DNA from: JAFMJV01 sp034436555
GTDB lineage: Bacteria > Chloroflexota > Limnocylindria > Limnocylindrales > CSP1-4
Assembly: GCA_034436555.1 (NCBI GenBank)
Contig: DAOTUU010000060.1
Location: 1 to 64,000, forward strand
Direction of reading: 5' to 3'
DNA: 64,000 nucleotides
The translations under genes and the position numbers were made by a program. Below are positions 24,243 to 33,103 of this stretch, one piece after another. Numbering within the stretch: position 1 is the first letter of the stretch; each line of letters starts with the position of its first letter. The notes beneath the pieces are model-generated. The model saw only the letters and a program-made list of their open reading frames with translations, was not told the origin of the DNA and did no database searches.

Positions 24243-26129
24243 TCAGGACAGGCGCAGCCCCTTGCGCTTGAACAGCGCGGCCCGGGCCGCCTTCGCGACC
24301 GGCCGCGACGGATGCTGGCGTCCGATCGCGGCGAGCAGGTCGTTGACCCGCGCCTCGTCCACCCGCTCCAGGTCCTCCACCCAGCGGATCTGCTCCACGT
24401 CCGGACCCAGGTCCTGGAGCCGCGCCACGAGCGCCTCCGCGCCCTCTCGATCGAGGGTCACCGCGAACGTGCCGACCAGCATGCCCTGGAGCAGGTCCGT
24501 GGGCAGGGTCTCGGGGTCTTCGAAGCCGTGCTGGCTGAGCCACACGAGCGCCTGGCCGCGGACCGGCGAGTCGACCAGGTCGCGCACCACCGGCTCCGCC
24601 TCCGGCCCGACCAGGCTGAGCGCGTGGAAAGCCAGCAGGGCCAGGTCGCCGCCGTCCCCGGCCACCTCGCCGAGCCGCAGAGCCGCGACGCCGGGGCCCT
24701 CCCGCGCGGCGATCCAGGCGCGGATCTCCGCCTCCGCGGCCTCCAGGGACCGCTCGGCGCAGGCCGCCAGCAACACCTCCGCGGTCGACTCCGCGAACTC
24801 CCCCATCACCGGCGCATCCACCCCCTGCGCGCGCAGCCAGCGATTCGTGCCCCACCGACCGAGCGGCGTGAGCGCCACGCTGTCGTCGGTCACCGTGATG
24901 GCGCCCAGCTCCACGAGCGGCTCCAGCGTCCAGGTCGTGATGCCCTCCCGCAGCCACGGGCGCGGATCGAGGCCCCCCTGGGTCACGGCGCCGCGCCCGT
25001 ACTCCAGGTCGAACAGCTCCACCGCGAGATCGCCCACCTGGGTCACCGTCAGCGGCCCGCTCCGGTACAGGTGCATCGGCAGATCCTGGGACAGCTCCTC
25101 GAGGTGGTCGTGCGTCCACGAGCCGTGCTCGTCCTTGACCTTGCCCTCCACCCAGGCGGTGAACGCCGCCAGCCAGTCCTCGTTCGGCCGCTTGCCCAGC
25201 GCCGTGCCGCGCGCCGTGGCCGATGCCCAGCCCAGGCGCACCTTGATGAACCCCGCGCCGCGCGCCCATCGGAACGACGTGGTCAGCAGGTACACATCGC
25301 CGGAGCTCCGGACCGGCCAGGCCAGGTCCCCGTAGCGCGCCTCGAAATCGACCCCCAGCTCGGTCGCCAGCGCTCGACCGTCGGCCAGGTTCAGGTGGCC
25401 CTTCTGGGTCAGCTTCCGACGCTGCGCCAGGAACCGCGTGACCGTGGTCAGCCGTCCCAGGGTCACCGACGCGGTCGCGGCCGCGGCCAGCTCGGTCGTC
25501 GGCGCGAGCTCCACCACGGGCAGCGGCTCGCGGTCCCCGACCCAGCTCTCCTCGTCGAGGTCGTCAGCGTCGAGATCGTCATCCGGGCGTCCCTGGTCGA
25601 AGCCGAGGATCCGATCGCGCTCCGCGATGGGACGCTGGTTGAAGCCCGCCATCCAGCGATCGATGGCGCCCTCGTCGGTGGGGTCCACGCCCTCCGCCAT
25701 CATCGCGGCCACCACGCGACCCGCGACCCCCCGACGTGACGGATCCACCGCCGCGCTCCGGAACGCGGGTGTCGTCGCATCCACGGCGGTGAGCAGCCGC
25801 GACAGGGCCTCGCCGCCCAGCAGCCCCACCCGGTCCAGCCACTCGAGGAACGCGCGCATGTCGCCCGGGACCTCGTCGATGTCCTGGGGGCTGAGGGTCG
25901 CCTTCCGGGGCAGCCAGTCGCCCAGGAAGTCCTGGACGTCCCCGCGCGACCAGTCGACGATCCGTCCGTCGCCATACCCCCAGCGATACTCGAGCATCAG
26001 TGACGCGACGAACAGGTCCGGCTCCGGCTGGCTGTTCCGGCGATCGGTCTCGTATCGGTCGAGCAGGCTGCGCCGGGCAGCCTCGAATCCCTGTTCCTCG
26101 TCGGGCCCGAAGCGCATCCCCCGTCGCAT
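24243..26129 (-). CDS. Large uncharacterised protein, actinobacterial/Chloroflexota type
   Basis: 628 aa. I recognise only the N-terminal region: YRWGYGDGRIVDWSRGDVQD followed by LPRKATLSPQDIDEVPGDMR and FLEWLDRVGLL, a module seen at the head of uncharacterised high-GC proteins, some of which are linked to pRiA4b ORF-3-like domains; no such domain is evident here. A central part (residues 250-420) has Trp-rich segments (TSFRWARGAGFIKVRLGWAS), and the last 150 residues form HEAT-like helices. The ATG at 26129 follows a minus-strand TAGCAT box by 6 nt, so the message is probably leaderless. Cytoplasmic, function unknown. Confidence 0.75.
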   Translation of the reverse strand: MRRGMRFGPDEEQGFEAARRSLLDRYETDRRNSQPEPDLFVASLMLEYRWGYGDGRIVDWSRGDVQDFLGDWLPRKATLSPQDIDEVPGDMRAFLEWLDRVGLLGGEALSRLLTAVDATTPAFRSAAVDPSRRGVAGRVVAAMMAEGVDPTDEGAIDRWMAGFNQRPIAERDRILGFDQGRPDDDLDADDLDEESWVGDREPLPVVELAPTTELAAAATASVTLGRLTTVTRFLAQRRKLTQKGHLNLADGRALATELGVDFEARYGDLAWPVRSSGDVYLLTTSFRWARGAGFIKVRLGWASATARGTALGKRPNEDWLAAFTAWVEGKVKDEHGSWTHDHLEELSQDLPMHLYRSGPLTVTQVGDLAVELFDLEYGRGAVTQGGLDPRPWLREGITTWTLEPLVELGAITVTDDSVALTPLGRWGTNRWLRAQGVDAPVMGEFAESTAEVLLAACAERSLEAAEAEIRAWIAAREGPGVAALRLGEVAGDGGDLALLAFHALSLVGPEAEPVVRDLVDSPVRGQALVWLSQHGFEDPETLPTDLLQGMLVGTFAVTLDREGAEALVARLQDLGPDVEQIRWVEDLERVDEARVNDLLAAIGRQHPSRPVAKAARAALFKRKGLRLS

Positions 26130-26135
26130 CCCGCA

Positions 26136-26141
26136 ATGCTA
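26136..26141 (-). promoter_or_regulatory. -10 box TAGCAT, leaderless geometry
   Basis: Minus-strand TAGCAT is followed after 6 nt (TGCGGG) by ATG 26129. The same hexamer and spacing occur upstream of the gene starting at 37355. Confidence 0.45.
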
Positions 26142-26202
26142 CGCGAGCGTCGGCTGCGTCTGACGGGCGAACCCTCACTGCCGCACCTGGGTCGGGTGTT
26201 GG

Positions 26203-26208
26203 TACGAT
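26203..26208 (+). promoter_or_regulatory. -10-like box TACGAT, leadered promoter
   Basis: A TTGG-TACGAT segment lies about 43 nt before ATG 26251. Unlike the leaderless genes, this one has a Shine-Dalgarno sequence (GGAGGGCAGG) before the start. Confidence 0.35.
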
Positions 26209-26250
26209 GCCTCGCATCATCGGACCGGCACTGCAGCGGAGGGCAGGATC

Positions 26251-27987
26251 ATGGCTCGCCCACTCGGCCTCGCGCGCTCGCTCATCATCGCGACGCTCTC
26301 CCTGGCGCTCGTGGCGGCCGTCCCCGCCGCTGCCCAGGACCCCAGCGGAGCGCCCACGGATCGGGGGGTGGTCCCCGCGCTCACCCAGGACGACACGGCC
26401 GTCGGTTCCCAGCTGGAGGCGGCGCTGCTGGCCCAGTCGGACCTGCCGAACGGCTTCACCAGCCAGGACGGCATCATCCAGGGGTCGAACTTCGACCTCG
26501 ACCAGGAGGCGTTCGACGCCAACAACGGCCTGGGGATCGTGTCCCAGGTCTGGCAGCGGTCGTCGGACACGGGTCCGCTGATGGTGTTCGACTTCCGCCT
26601 GCTGTTCCCGACGCAGGAGGACGCCCGCAACTACCTGCGCGATGCCGAGGCCGTCATCTCCGAGCGCGACGCCTCCAAGCTCAAGCTCCAGAAGGATGAA
26701 CCGCCGATCGGAGAGCTCCACCGCCTCTACCAGGGCACCACGGAGGCCTCCGGCATCAAGCTGGCATTCAACAACCACATCTTCACCGTGGGCCCGATGG
26801 CGGCCAAGGTCTTCGTGAGCGGCCGCCCCGGCTCCGCGCCGGGGGCCAGGCGCATCGCGGAGGCCGCGGCGGCGAACATGACGGCGGCGCTGGAGGGGGT
26901 CACCCCCGAGCCCAGCCCGATCGTGGACCCGACGCCGTCGCCGGTCCCATCGGGCGCGCCCGGTCCGGACGTGTCCTCGATGTTCGAGCCGATCCTGGTG
27001 GCGCACGTGGGGTCCGGCGTGGACCCGGCCTCCTGCACGCCGGTCAAGGAGCGCGCGTTCGCCGGTGAGCTGGCCGCCATCTCCTGCCCCATCGGATCGA
27101 GTGGCGAGATCCTCACGATGCGCCAGCTGGACTCCGCGGGCTCGCTCGAGGTCGCGTTCGAGTCGTTCAAGGGCAGCACTCCCGGTCAGACGGGAGCCTG
27201 TGAGACCACGCCGGCGCTGGAGCCGCGCCTGGATGGCGGTGTCACCGTGGGCCAGCTCGCCTGCTACGACGCGACCGATGGCAGCCGGGTGTTCATCTGG
27301 ACGGACGATCGCTTCCACCAGATCGCCTGGTTCGTGGCGGTCCAGACTCGGCCGTTCGCCGATCTGTGGGCGCAGTACCTGTCCGCGGGACCCGTGGACA
27401 TCGGCGGTGAGGCCCCGCGCCCCACGCCGGCGCCGCTGCCCACGCCTGCGCCGACCGTGGCCCCCCTGCCGACCCCGGCCCCGACGGGGCCCGCTCCGAC
27501 AGGGCCCGCTCCGACGCCCCAGCCGGTCGGCTCGATCCCACCCGGCCTCACCGCCGAGCAGGCTGCGCTCGCGGCGCACGTGCCCGGCAGCTTCGTCGGC
27601 TCCTGCCGGCCCACGACCATCAACGTGGATGCGACCGCCAGCGCCGCGCTCCTGTGCACCGTGACCGTGAATGGGGGAGACATCTCCGTGATGTACCAGC
27701 AGTTCCCGGACCAGGAGTCGATGGACGCGGCCTACCAGGACGACGTGGAGTATCTGGGCGCCACCCGCGGCAGCGGGGCGTGCAGCGGCGAGTGGCCGGC
27801 CGAGAACACCTGGTCGCTGGGCGACCAGGTGGCCGGACGCGTCGCCTGCGGCGAGGTGGGCGGCCTCGCCCGGTCCTTCGCCTGGACCGACGATCGGCTG
27901 CTCATCTCCGTCGTCGCGGAGACGTTCGAGGTGTCCCGGGAAGACCTGCACCAGTGGTGGATCAACGATTCCGGTCCGGTCTCCTGA
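26251..27987 (+). CDS. Secreted three-module protein with Pro-rich linkers
   Basis: 578 aa from ATG 26251 with GGAGG upstream. The signal peptide RSLIIATLSLALVAAVPAAA ends at AAAQ. Three globular modules are separated by Pro/Thr/Ser linkers: residues 30-215, 245-390 and 430-578. Modules 2 and 3 look related: each begins with a VxGSFVGSCRPT- or VDPASCTPV-like start, has paired cysteines (C near the start, C in ACET/ACSG), and contains a VFIWTDDRFHQIAWFVA- or SFAWTDDRLLISVVAE-like strand pair. The duplication suggests a repeated extracellular binding domain. Function unknown. Confidence 0.78.
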   Translation: MARPLGLARSLIIATLSLALVAAVPAAAQDPSGAPTDRGVVPALTQDDTAVGSQLEAALLAQSDLPNGFTSQDGIIQGSNFDLDQEAFDANNGLGIVSQVWQRSSDTGPLMVFDFRLLFPTQEDARNYLRDAEAVISERDASKLKLQKDEPPIGELHRLYQGTTEASGIKLAFNNHIFTVGPMAAKVFVSGRPGSAPGARRIAEAAAANMTAALEGVTPEPSPIVDPTPSPVPSGAPGPDVSSMFEPILVAHVGSGVDPASCTPVKERAFAGELAAISCPIGSSGEILTMRQLDSAGSLEVAFESFKGSTPGQTGACETTPALEPRLDGGVTVGQLACYDATDGSRVFIWTDDRFHQIAWFVAVQTRPFADLWAQYLSAGPVDIGGEAPRPTPAPLPTPAPTVAPLPTPAPTGPAPTGPAPTPQPVGSIPPGLTAEQAALAAHVPGSFVGSCRPTTINVDATASAALLCTVTVNGGDISVMYQQFPDQESMDAAYQDDVEYLGATRGSGACSGEWPAENTWSLGDQVAGRVACGEVGGLARSFAWTDDRLLISVVAETFEVSREDLHQWWINDSGPVS

Positions 27988-27988
27988 T

Positions 27989-28007
27989 CGCCGGCGCCGC
28001 GCCGGCG
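27989..28007. terminator. Hairpin between convergent genes
   Basis: CGCCGGCGC (27989-27997) and GCGCCGGCG (27999-28007) form a perfect stem 2 bp after the stop of the secreted protein and 23 bp before the stop of the SDR gene. No T-run. It may terminate both genes. Confidence 0.4.
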
Positions 28008-28029
28008 CATGGATGTGGCTCCCGGATGC

Positions 28030-28788
28030 TCACCAGGAGGGGTGTGCGGACACCCCTCCGTCGACCACGAGGTCATGCCCCGTGATGAAGCTCGCCATGG
28101 GTGACGCGAGGAACACGCACGCCGCCGCCACATCCGACCCCTGACCGAGCCGGCCCAGGGGCGCGGCGCGCAGCCATCTCTGCACCCCCTCCGGCCACGC
28201 CTCCTCCAGGCCGCCGCGGTGGATGAGACCGGGGGACACCGTGTTCACGCGGATGCCGCGCGGTCCGTACTCGAGGGCGGCGGCCCGCGCGTGCATGATC
28301 ACGGCCGCCTTGGATGCCGCGTAATGCGCGTGGCCGTGTGCCGGCTGTGACCCCTCGATCGACGCGACATGGGTGATCGACCCGCCGCTCGCCGCCGCCA
28401 TCACCCTCGCCGCCGCCTGGGTGCACGCGAACGTGGCCCCGAGATTCGTGTCCACGACGTCGCGCCAGTCCGCCAGCGTCATGCCGGCGAGGTCCTGCAC
28501 GGGCTGGACGCCCGCGTTGTTGACCAGTGCGTCCAGCCGGCCGAAGCGATCGACGGCGCTCCGGACCACCCGCTCCGCGGCGGCCTCGTCACGGAGATCG
28601 GCGTGGACCACGTGCGCGTGCCCGCCGACCGCCTCGATCTCGAGGGCGACCTCCTCCCCGTACGCCCGGTCGGAGCGGACCTGGAGCACGACGCTCGCGC
28701 CGGCCGCGGCGAACCCGCGCGCCACGTGCCCGCCGATGCCACGGCTCACGCCCGTGACAAGGGCCACGGTCCCGGACAGGTCGATCAT
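28030..28788 (-). CDS. Short-chain dehydrogenase/reductase
   Basis: 252 aa. TGVSRGIGGHVARGFA is the NAD(P)-binding GxxxGxG loop, LVNNAGV the NNAG motif, and the catalytic Ser-Tyr-Lys are in THVASIEGS and HYAASKAA. It ends FITGHDLVVDGGVSAHPSW, typical of the FabG-like classical SDRs. The Arg at the end of the GVSRGIG loop region and the Arg in QVRSDR suggest NADP preference. It is encoded 13 bp downstream of the TetR gene on the same strand, so the two probably share the promoter at 29520-29557 and respond to the same inducer. Confidence 0.9.
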   Translation of the reverse strand: MIDLSGTVALVTGVSRGIGGHVARGFAAAGASVVLQVRSDRAYGEEVALEIEAVGGHAHVVHADLRDEAAAERVVRSAVDRFGRLDALVNNAGVQPVQDLAGMTLADWRDVVDTNLGATFACTQAAARVMAAASGGSITHVASIEGSQPAHGHAHYAASKAAVIMHARAAALEYGPRGIRVNTVSPGLIHRGGLEEAWPEGVQRWLRAAPLGRLGQGSDVAAACVFLASPMASFITGHDLVVDGGVSAHPSW

Positions 28789-28801
28789 GGGTCCCTCGCG
28801 A

Positions 28802-29482
28802 TCATGGGTCGGCGGCCAGGCGCAGACGCTCCAGGCCATCCAGGAGCAGCTCCAGCCCGAACGTGAAATCGACCTCCAGGCCGGGCTCCCCGACCGCGGC
28901 GGCCAGCGCCATCGCGCGCAGCGAAGGGTACCGATCCGCCGGGAGGGCAGCGGCGAACTCGGCCGCCAGGCGCTGGGCATCGGCGGGGTCGGACACCCAG
29001 GCCAGCTCCTGCATCGCGAAGCCGTACGTGTGGCTGTCAAGCGCCATGAACGCCTTGCCGGCGAGACCGCGCGTGAAGCCCGCATCCATGAGCGTCGCGA
29101 GCACCCCGTCGAGATAGCGCAGGCGCGTGGGACCCGGCTGCAGGCGCGACTCCAGGACCGGTCCCGCCCATGGATGGCGCTGCAGCGCGGCGTGGACGGA
29201 GATCGCGCTGTGACGGATGGACACACGCCAGTCGTCGCCGGGCTCGGGGACGCTGAACTCCTCGGTCACGAGGTCCGCGAGGCCGTCGAGCAGGTCCTCC
29301 TTGCCCGCGACGTGTCGGTACAGGGACATCGCCTCCACCCGCAGCGCCTGTCCCAGCCGGCGCATCGTGACCGCCTCCATGCCGTGCTCGTCGGCCAGGC
29401 GGAGCGCGGTCCGCAGCACCTTCTCGCGCGTCAGCGGGGCTCGTCGGCGGCGCGCGGGCCGCTCCACGAGAGGTCGTTCCAT
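28802..29482 (-). CDS. TetR-family repressor
   Basis: 226 aa. The N-terminal HTH is LTREKVLRTALRLADEHGM and MRRLGQALRVEAMSLYRHVA, followed by GKEDLLDGLADLV, the classic TetR arrangement. The C-terminal domain (LQRHPWAGPVLESRLQPGP, FTFGLELLLDGLERL) resembles the TetR/AcrR group with a tetracycline-repressor-like ligand pocket. It is divergent from the alcohol dehydrogenase gene at 29593; two abutting palindromes in the gap are its likely operators, giving autoregulation and control of both flanking units. Confidence 0.9.
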   Translation of the reverse strand: MERPLVERPARRRRAPLTREKVLRTALRLADEHGMEAVTMRRLGQALRVEAMSLYRHVAGKEDLLDGLADLVTEEFSVPEPGDDWRVSIRHSAISVHAALQRHPWAGPVLESRLQPGPTRLRYLDGVLATLMDAGFTRGLAGKAFMALDSHTYGFAMQELAWVSDPADAQRLAAEFAAALPADRYPSLRAMALAAAVGEPGLEVDFTFGLELLLDGLERLRLAADP

Positions 29483-29519
29483 GTTCCCAGTCTCCCGGCT
29501 CGCCAGGGTCTTGACAACG

Positions 29520-29557
29520 CTTACGGTGTATGCGTAAGCTTACGACGTACGCGTAAG
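29520..29557. promoter_or_regulatory. Two abutting TetR-type operators
   Basis: Site 1 is CTTACG-N7-CGTAAG at 29520-29538 and site 2, directly adjoining, is CTTACG-N7-CGTAAG at 29539-29557. A further half-site CTTAC starts at 29558. A TTGACA (29511-29516) lies just left. The sites fill the gap between the divergent tetR and dehydrogenase genes. Confidence 0.8.
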
Positions 29558-29592
29558 CTTACACCGTAGGACCACGGATCGGAGGGACCGGC

Positions 29593-30548
29593 ATGCGCGC
29601 CATCATCCACGACACCTACGGACCGCCGGAGCGGCTCCGCCTGGAGGACCGGCTGACACCCAGTCTCGCCGCGGGCGAGGCACTGGTGCGGGTCCACGCC
29701 GCATCCCTGTTCGCCGGGGACGTGTTCGCGCTGCGCGGTCGACCCCTGATGGTGCGCGCTGCGACCGGCCTGCGCCGACCCAGGCACCCCGTCCCTGGCA
29801 GGGACCTGGCGGGAGTGGTGGAGGCCGTGGCGGCGGACGTCACGACGACCCGACCGGGTGACGCGGTGCTGGGCTGGACCCGGGGCTCCATCGCGGAGCT
29901 CGTCACGGTCCCCGCCGCCCAGCTCGTGGCGAAGCCCGCCGCGCTCACCTTCGAGGAGGCCGCCGCCGTGCCGGAGGCCGCCATGACCGCCCTCCAGGCA
30001 TCCGGGACCACGGCCGCGTGGGTCCCGGGATGCGTGTCCTGGTCATCGGGGCAAGCGGCGGCGTGGGCACCTTCGCCGTCCAGATCGCGGTCGCGCTGGG
30101 GGCGCGCGTGATCGCCGCCGTGAGCAGCCGCAACATGGAGCTGGCGCAGGCCATCGGCGCATCTGAGGTGGTGGACTACACGCGCACCGATCCGGCCACG
30201 ACCGGCCCGTACGAGGTCATCCTCCAGGCCGCCGGCACGGCCTCGCCGCGCCACCTTCGGCGTGCCCTCGCGCCCGGGGGAACGCTCGTGCTGAGCAGCG
30301 GCCAGGGTCGCCTCAACGGCGTCGGCCGGATTCTCCAGGCAGTGCTGCTCGATCCCCTTGTGAAGGAGCGGCTCGCGGTGTTCACGACCAGGGAGAACGG
30401 CGCGGACCTCGCGACCGTCGCCGGGATGCTGGCGGACGGCCGCATCCGGCCGGTCATCGATCGGACCTATCCGCTCTCCGAGACCCCCGCCGCGTACCGC
30501 CACCTGGAGACGGGCCACACCCGCGGCAAGATCGTCATCGCCATCTGA
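29593..30548 (+). pseudogene. Zn-independent MDR alcohol dehydrogenase/quinone reductase, frameshifted
   Basis: The first frame (29593 to about 29998) gives MRAIIHDTYGPPERLRLED, GRDLAGVVEAVAADVTT and EEAAAVPEAAMTALQ; the second frame continues GIRDHGRVGPGMRVLVIGAS and GGVGTFAVQIAVALGARV to GKIVIAI at 30548. The junction is a single-base loss: the expected CTCCAGGGCATCCGG reads with one G fewer at about 29996-29998. Otherwise both halves are well conserved, with the Rossmann motif intact, so the lesion is recent or a homopolymer sequencing error. A related intact enzyme is encoded at 36363-37355. AAG-type Shine-Dalgarno GGAGGG precedes the ATG. Confidence 0.85.
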
Positions 30549-30585
30549 ACGCAGGCCGTCGTCGGGGCGGTCGAAGGAGGTCGTC

Positions 30586-31104
30586 ATGGTCGGGCCGACG
30601 GTCACCCTCATCGGGTCGGGCGTCATCCTCGCAGGTGTCGCCAGCGTCGTCTTCGGCGTCGTGTATGTGCTCGGGATGCGCGCCAAGTGGCCCGCCGTCA
30701 CGCGGGTCGTCATCGGTCTGTCCAGACGCTGGGTGAACCCGGGCCAGCTGCGCGTGGCGGGTCAGCCGGGGGTCCGCACCGGCGTCGTGCGACACCGCGG
30801 TCGGTCGAGCGGCCGGGCGTATGCCACGCCGGTGGACATCCTCCCGTGGGAGGACGGCTTCGTGATCGCGCTGCCCTACGGCATGCGCTCGCAGTGGGTG
30901 CGCAACGTCCTTGCCGCAGGCAGGGCGGAGGTGATCGCGGACGGGCGCGCGTGGGCGGTCGATCGACCGGAGCTGGTGCCGACCGACACGGTCATCGATG
31001 CCTTCGGGTCCGGCGACGGGCGCCTGTTCCGACTGTTCCACACCGACCGCTGCCTGCGCCTCCGACGCGGCGCCGAGACGGGGCCGGTGCCCGCGGCGGC
31101 CTGA
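30586..31104 (+). CDS. Deazaflavin-dependent nitroreductase-family protein (DUF385)
   Basis: 172 aa from ATG 30586 behind AAGGAGG. One N-terminal TM helix (TLIGSGVILAGVASVVFGVV) is followed by the split-barrel domain: RTGVVRHRGRSSGRAYATPV, then GFVIALPYGMRSQWVRNVLA and GRAEVIADGRAW. These are hallmarks of the F420-dependent Ddn-like family, which reduces nitro groups or quinones, though many relatives use other cofactors. It lies 37 bp after the frameshifted dehydrogenase and may be part of the TetR-controlled unit. F420 use is inferred from the family. Confidence 0.85.
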   Translation: MVGPTVTLIGSGVILAGVASVVFGVVYVLGMRAKWPAVTRVVIGLSRRWVNPGQLRVAGQPGVRTGVVRHRGRSSGRAYATPVDILPWEDGFVIALPYGMRSQWVRNVLAAGRAEVIADGRAWAVDRPELVPTDTVIDAFGSGDGRLFRLFHTDRCLRLRRGAETGPVPAAA

Positions 31105-31219
31105 GCATGGCTGCCGAGCGACCTGGTCGTGCCTGGCGTCCGGACCACCGTCGCCGCAGGATCATCGTCTGCCGCCGGGACGTCGGGCGTCGCCGGACCA
31201 TCCTCTGCCGCCGGGTCCG

Positions 31220-32056
31220 TCACCCGGCGCGGAGCACCCCGAGCAGTCGGGTCACCTCCGACGCCACCGCCGCGCGGCCGGCCCCCTGGTAGTGGCGCGG
31301 ATCCACCTGCTCCGGGTTCATCATCAGCCAGTGGCGGACCACGTCGGTGTAGACGTGGTTGAGGTGGGTCGCGATGTTGATCTTGGTCATGCCTGCCTCG
31401 ATCGCGCGGCCGAGCTCCCCGTCCGGCACGCCGCTGCTGCCATGGAGCACGAGGGGCACGGCCAGCGCCGCCCGCAGCCGGGCGATGAGCGGCAGGTCCA
31501 GCGACGCGGTCCGGCTGGTCATCGCGTGGCTGGTGCCGACCGCCACGGCCAGCGCGTCCACGCCGGTGGCCGCCACGTAGGCGACGGCCTCATCGGGATC
31601 GGTGCGGGCGCCGGGAGCATGGACACCGTCCTTGCCGCCGATCTCGCCCAGCTCCGCCTCCACCCAGACGCCCCGGACGTGGGCGGCATCGACCACCGCG
31701 CGCGTCCGCCGGACGTTCTCCGCGTAGCTGGAGCGGGACGCGTCGAACATCACCGAGGGGATGCCCAGGTCGATCGCCTCCTCCACCAGCGCCTCGGATT
31801 CCGCGTGGTCCAGGTGGACGCTCGCGGGGACGCGCGCGTGACGGGCGAGCGCGAGGGTGGCGGCCGCGATCGGCTCCAGGCCGCCGTGGTATCGCACGCA
31901 GTTCTCGCTGATGGCCAGGATCACCGGCGTGCCGGCGGCCTCCGCGCCGAGCACCAGGGCCTCGGCGTGCTCGATGCCGATGACGTTGAAGGCACCGACC
32001 CCCCGACCCGCCGTGCGCGCGGCGGGGACGATGTCATGGGCGCGGACGAGCGGCAT
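31220..32056 (-). CDS. Class II fructose/tagatose-bisphosphate aldolase family
   Basis: 278 aa from ATG 32056 with GAGGAGC upstream. GRGVGAFNVIGIEHAEALVL is the N-terminal signature, HLDHAES near residue 80 supplies the catalytic Asp and a zinc His, and EAELGEIGGKDGV, LAVAVGTSHAM and LHGSSGVPD supply the other metal and phosphate-binding residues; ITKINIAT-type motif appears as MTKINIATHLNHVY. It should cleave a ketose 1,6-bisphosphate to dihydroxyacetone phosphate and an aldehyde. As the last gene of the sugar ABC operon it implies import, phosphorylation by the ROK kinase and aldol cleavage. It overlaps the ROK gene by 23 bp. Confidence 0.9.
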   Translation of the reverse strand: MPLVRAHDIVPAARTAGRGVGAFNVIGIEHAEALVLGAEAAGTPVILAISENCVRYHGGLEPIAAATLALARHARVPASVHLDHAESEALVEEAIDLGIPSVMFDASRSSYAENVRRTRAVVDAAHVRGVWVEAELGEIGGKDGVHAPGARTDPDEAVAYVAATGVDALAVAVGTSHAMTSRTASLDLPLIARLRAALAVPLVLHGSSGVPDGELGRAIEAGMTKINIATHLNHVYTDVVRHWLMMNPEQVDPRHYQGAGRAAVASEVTRLLGVLRAG

Positions 32057-33086
32057 CTGGGGCTCCTCGGGAGGTGGGTCGCGACGGGAGGTCCAGCGCG
32101 AGCATGGCGGCACCCAGCGTGCCGGCGCGATCGCCGAGCCCGGCCGCGACGATGCGGGGAAGGGGCAGGAACGTGCGCCGCGCCTCGACGGCGGCGCGCA
32201 GCGGGCCCAGGAGCAGCTCGCCCGCGAGCGACAGACCGCCGCCGATCACGACCACCTCCGGGGCGAGCACCAGGTTCACGGTCGTGATGGCACCCGCGAG
32301 CGCGGCGACGGCCTCGTCCCACACGGCCTGCGCCAGGGGGTCGGTGCCGGCGGCGACGAGCGCGGCGACCTCGCGGGAGCCGACCGCCGCAGCAGTGGGC
32401 GGGTCGGTGCGGGCGGCGTAGCGACGGCCCACGCTCGCGGCGCTCGCCACGGTCTCCAGGCAGCCGACCTGCCCACAGCCGCAGCGGTCGCCCGCCGGGT
32501 CCACCTGGAGATGCCCCACCTCGCCCGCCCAGCCGCCCGCGGAGAGGAGTCGGCCGTCCGCGATGATGGCGCCCGCGATGCCGAAGCCGAGGGGCAGGAA
32601 CAGCATCCCGCGCGCGCCGCGGCCCGCCCCGAGTCGATGCTCGGCGAGCGCGCCGGCGCGGACGTCGTGTCCCAGTGCGACCGGCAGGCCGGCGCGCCGA
32701 CCGAGGATGTCCGCGAGCGGCAGGTCCCGCCAGCCCAGGTTCGCGGAGTACCGGGCGATGCCGGCCGCCTCATCGACGATGCCGGGCACCACGACGCCTG
32801 CGGCTCCCGGCGCACGGTCGCCCACGGCTCCCGCCGCTCGGTCACCGGCGGCGGCGCGCAGCTCCGCGAGCACGCCCTCGATGGCATCGACCACCGCCTC
32901 GGGGTCGCCGTCGCGCGGCGTCGAGCGGCGGGCCTCGGCCGTGATGCGCAGGTCGTGCGTCACGAGCGCGCCTTTGATGGTCGTGCCGCCCACGTCGATC
33001 GCGGCCACGACCGGGCCGTCGAGAGCAGCTGGCGCCGCGAGGCCCGCTGGCGCCGCGAGGTCGACTGGCTCCACATGCGTCCGCAT
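32034..33086 (-). CDS. ROK-family sugar kinase
   Basis: 350 aa from ATG 33086. VVAAIDVGGTTIKGALV is the phosphate-1 loop with the DxGGT motif, GVVVPGIVDEAAGIARYSAN the second motif, and GHDVRAGALAEHRLGAGRGA carries the catalytic Asp. The ROK zinc site is complete (EVGHLQVD, then CGCGQVGCLE near residue 200). It probably phosphorylates the imported hexose or amino sugar at the cost of ATP. It overlaps the aldolase and follows the permease gene by 17 bp, so it is cotranscribed with the transporter. Confidence 0.9.
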   Translation of the reverse strand: MRTHVEPVDLAAPAGLAAPAALDGPVVAAIDVGGTTIKGALVTHDLRITAEARRSTPRDGDPEAVVDAIEGVLAELRAAAGDRAAGAVGDRAPGAAGVVVPGIVDEAAGIARYSANLGWRDLPLADILGRRAGLPVALGHDVRAGALAEHRLGAGRGARGMLFLPLGFGIAGAIIADGRLLSAGGWAGEVGHLQVDPAGDRCGCGQVGCLETVASAASVGRRYAARTDPPTAAAVGSREVAALVAAGTDPLAQAVWDEAVAALAGAITTVNLVLAPEVVVIGGGLSLAGELLLGPLRAAVEARRTFLPLPRIVAAGLGDRAGTLGAAMLALDLPSRPTSRGAPDAARPRP

Positions 33087-33103
33087 CACTCGGTCCCCGG
33101 GGC

